Program-made: the position numbers and the translations under genes | The notes under the pieces: model-generated | Told to the model about the DNA's origin: nothing | What the model saw: only the letters and a program-made list of their open reading frames with translations | The model's database searches: none | In this document: piece after piece, positions 60,784-64,000 of the stretch | Layout of the letters: each line of letters starts with the position of its first letter | How positions within the stretch are numbered: the stretch's first letter is position 1 | Assembly (NCBI GenBank): GCA_033065855.1 | Contig: JAVXUO010001368.1 | Coordinates: forward strand, 186,001-250,000 | From: Escallonia rubra | Taxonomy: Eukaryota; Streptophyta; Magnoliopsida; Escalloniales; Escalloniaceae | Direction of reading: 5' to 3' | Length of the DNA: 64,000 bases

Positions 60784-61330
60784 ATTACTAGAAAATTGAC
60801 CTTCAAATACGAACATGGTTCTTCAAGCAAGGCTGCATATTCGTTGAGAAAGGCATACAACGATGAAAAACAATTGTCACTAAGTTGGTCAAGGATGCGT
60901 AGTCAAGAAAGGTGTGTTCGTCGTTAAAAACTTAATTTCTTGACGATTTTCAATTTCGTCAACAATTGTCTCTTATTTAACGACGAAGCATTTTATCGAT
61001 GTAGTTATCTTAAATTTGTCAATGCATGTCCGAGTTCATCAAGAATTGTTTAATTTGTTGAAGAACTTGAGTTCGTCACCAAATCACTGATCGTCACAAT
61101 TTTATTCTTAGCATCTTGGCTTCGTTAAGAATGGTGGAATTCTTAACGAACATAAGTTCGTCAACAAATCTTTGCTCGTGACAATTTTTTTCCTTGACAT
61201 CTTGGCTTCAACGAGAATGGTGACATTTACTGACGAAGTTCGTCAGCAAATCCTTGCTCATCACAATTTTTTTCTTGACATCTTGGCTTCATTGTTGAAA
61301 ACTACATCCAACGACGAAAAGGTTCGTCAA
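60784..61330. mobile_element. CACTA-like subterminal remnant
   Basis: It begins with 'attactagaaaattgacc', similar to a degraded CACTA end, followed by many 'ttcgtcaa' and 'gacgaa' motifs in both orientations. Three units of about 83 bp ('ttcgtcaacaaatctttgct...catcttggcttc') lie at 61072-61310. No opposite terminus was found, so the class is tentative. Confidence 0.4.
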
Positions 61331-64000
61331 TTGTTGTCTCTTTAACGACAATCCTTTTGTCATTGAGCATCACACTGTAGCAATATTTTGCTTGTATATT
61401 TAGCGAAAAATAATAGGAAAAAGTCTTCCATCATTTTAATATAAAACTAATTCTATCAATGACAAGTACTTAGTTGATTACAAAGTTAGAACATAATTAT
61501 TACATTACAAAAGGCTCAAAATATACTTAACATATATCCTAAGTACATATATTTTCACTATCTAAAATGTACTAAGTTGATAATGTAACCATCCTCGAGG
61601 TCGGTGATGCAAAAACTATCGGCCATGTGCTTCGTATCATCTTTGGAGATGATCCCTATATCACACCCGAGAATGCCACAACTAAAAGAACAATGGTTGC
61701 AAACCTGTATTGAAAATACAAAGAGGACTAGAAGTAGTCGGGTTAAGATACTGCTCAAACCTCACCATACTCCATGCCATTCCATCATCAATTACATCTT
61801 TTCTTTACCACAAATGCACAATCAAATTACTCAATCATGTTAAGCCTTTTAAGAAGCAAATATAAGATAGGTAAAGAAACTTGTCCAGTGCACACTACAA
61901 TGCGAATTTAGAAATGGAATCCTCTTCTAAAAATTAATATTCTACTAGCAAGGCAATCAATAAAATACAACCATATCCTTAGAACTAAAATGTAGGAAGC
62001 ATTCTATTTTCAATCTTATGGTAGCTTAAGAACAACTTGTGAAATTTTTGTTTTTGGACAAGTATCTAATTGATAGTGCGTTCAACCATTCTAATTTGAT
62101 GAAAGTGACGTGATTGAAACCTTTACAGTATCTTATGCTAGAGTCTTATATATCATGGCCTGGACCATGAATAGACCGGCCAAAGAAAGCGATTTTAGGG
62201 AAAAAGATTGGATATAAATTGGAAGGCAGAACCAACCCAAAGGCTAATCTGACTCTGTGATTATCCTAGGAGAGGAATGAATGTAGTTCTAGCCTGAGTC
62301 TCAAACTCTAATATGTAAGGGAGAAGTGCAATTCCTCCTGAAACTGCAGTAATGGCAGAAGACATTGGGAATGTCCCCACGTCCCGATGTAGCCTCAAGG
62401 ATTTGTGAAGGACTTTGATCCTAATGTAAACCAATAAGGGAATATCCCCATAGTTTTACAACAACATTATGGATTTAACGAGAGAACATGATAATTGATA
62501 AACTTGAGTCGATTTTATGCCTCATCCCCTTCTCTTCTTTCTATAAGGCACATTCTCTATCTCATAATTCTGTCACCACCGTCGATTTTCCTGGCGGGTA
62601 ATGACGTGGTAGAATAGATCTATGTTAGTTAGGGTTTTTCGTGTGGGATCTTGGTGGCTACGGTGAGCTAGATGGCGGTCATTGTTATTATGGATCGCAA
62701 TCGATAAAGTGTGGTTATCCACAATTTTCAGCGTAGAAGATCGGTTAGAGTTTGATGAGGACCTAAGCTATAGGGGTCCTTTAGGTGCCTCATGATTGCG
62801 TTGTGTGGCCTACAGATAAAGGTTAATTTCGTTGTCGGGGTCGTGGGTAAGATGCTAACATGGGTTGGAGAAGGATTGGTGAGCCTAGGTCAAGGTTTTT
62901 ATCTCCTAGGGTTTATTTTCCCCCCTTCACCCTTGCTTTACAAAAGTTTGCTAGCTAGTTTACCATTGAAGGTGGTGAGGTTTTTGCACTGCATGTATTT
63001 TAGGCTTGTTTGGCATATCATGAGCCGAGGAAGTTTCAGTCGATGGTTTATGCCAGTCAGCTGGGATCTTGGGCAGAGGTGATTCCAATGGTGTCTTCGT
63101 CCGATGGTGAAAGGGTCTTAGTTCAATGGTGTCTTCGTCCGATGGTGAAAGGGTCTTAGTTCAATGGCGATCTGGTTGTGAGTGACTTATGATGGTGATC
63201 TATTCGGTGATTTCAATAGGTGTAAAGGGCTTCCAATGGTGATCTACTTTGGTGTCCTCTAGGGCTAGGCAGCAGTGTGATGGACGGAGAAGGTTGTGTT
63301 TGTGGCGCCAGAATGAATGCATATGGATCGAGGCAACGTTGTAGCAACGGGGAAACGTTTCTCGGGTTTGGTTTCGCGGCTGATAGAGTGTTGGTGTATT
63401 TTGATTGGTTGTTCTACTTAGTCTTTATCCTATTTTAGTCAATATTTATCCTATTTTAGATGGTTTTTATGTTGTATTTGGCTGGTTAGTGCATCTCCAT
63501 AAGAAAATATTATATATCATGTATGTTTGAAGGTTTTTATAACTTTTATAGTTTGTTTTTTTATTTTATTTGGTCGCTTTTGATGTAATTTTTCTTTTAT
63601 TGCTATTCATGTCAGATGGGATGTCGTCTGTGAGACTCTACTTACCTATCTGAGCATGTTGTAAATCTCTTCTTATTCTTGTTTATATTTCTACTCTTCT
63701 CTAAAAAAAAACATACAGATATAGTTTCAAAGAAAGAATCACCTTTTAGTGCTTCAGAGTTTCTTGAGTTTAATGCTTTTCCCTAAGACATCAAAATAAA
63801 AAGATTTAGGGCTTTGGGTCAAAGAGATAAATCACTGAAATCCCTTGATAGCACCAGAGAACTCATTAAATTTTAGTGAAATTGTGGGATTAAAGTGATG
63901 AAAATGATCGGAGGAGGAAATATAAGCTAAACTTACCAAGATCGTTTGAATTTCCCTTTCGTTGCCCCAGAACTCTTCAATTTTGGTGAAGAATCCAGAT
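61331..64000. other. Terminal stretch with no supported gene
   Basis: AT-rich at first, then 62560-63690 with mixed composition and a 38-bp tandem duplication ('ggtgtcttcgtccgatggtg', at 63090 and 63128). The frame at 62792-63082 has no recognisable domain. An A-run at about 63702-63711 could be the tail of a retroposed sequence, but no target duplication was found. Confidence 0.4.

Noticed and set aside
62792-63082. 96-codon frame with hydrophobic stretches as a small membrane protein
   Set aside because: No homologue recognised, no supporting splice or promoter context, and it lies in repeat-like DNA.

Overview
The window is nuclear DNA of a flowering plant, most likely a eudicot. Genes are split by many AT-rich introns, the intergenic DNA is packed with plant-type transposons, and the two recognisable host gene families are plant-specific: a peroxisomal acyl-CoA oxidase of the ACX1 type and UGT85-type glycosyltransferases. 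No organellar or bacterial gene organisation is visible. The species cannot be named from the sequence alone.

Layout. 803-9330 (minus) is a complete 14-exon ACX1-like gene; exon joining by eye gives 661 residues ending in the peroxisomal signal ARL. 9.6-14.9 kb is transposon debris: a 1-kb dispersed repeat framed by 240-bp direct repeats, a short Helitron with both ends readable, and a tandem array of that Helitron's 5' end. 14.9-18.2 kb and 25.9-28.9 kb hold two inverted copies of one old, coding-free LTR-retrotransposon-like element, full of unrelated tandem repeats. Between and after them lie hAT-type MITEs, a solo-LTR-like segment and a 5'-truncated retroposon.

Four UGT85-like copies, all on the plus strand, form a tandem cluster over 21.4-47.2 kb. 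Copies 1 (21702-23558) and 2 (33742-36350) have intact two-exon frames of 482 residues. Copy 3 keeps a promoter remnant and the 3' half of exon 2 but has lost the middle. Copy 4 keeps only exon 2, with a frameshift. The duplicated block includes promoter and 3' flank. Transposons account for most of the spacing and for much of the decay.

31.4-32.5 kb is a Mutator-like element (MULE) with a perfect 9-bp target duplication. It carries what looks like a captured piece of ANGUSTIFOLIA, the plant CtBP homologue. A second MULE of the same terminal family (48188-57100) was later split by a 7.8-kb CACTA transposon (48376-56217). That CACTA has matching ends, a TCT target duplication, an apparently uninterrupted four-exon TNP2-type transposase frame (1123 residues) and a six-exon Transposase_24-type second gene with one in-frame stop.

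The last 7 kb (57.1-64.0 kb) holds a SINE with target duplication, a hAT-like end, a LINE-derived remnant, a CACTA-like subterminal repeat block and otherwise uninformative AT-rich DNA. No rRNA gene, tRNA gene or CRISPR array was seen. Exon boundaries were inferred by eye from GT/AG sites, frame continuity and remembered family sequences; coordinates may be off by a base or two, and element edges without target duplications are approximate.
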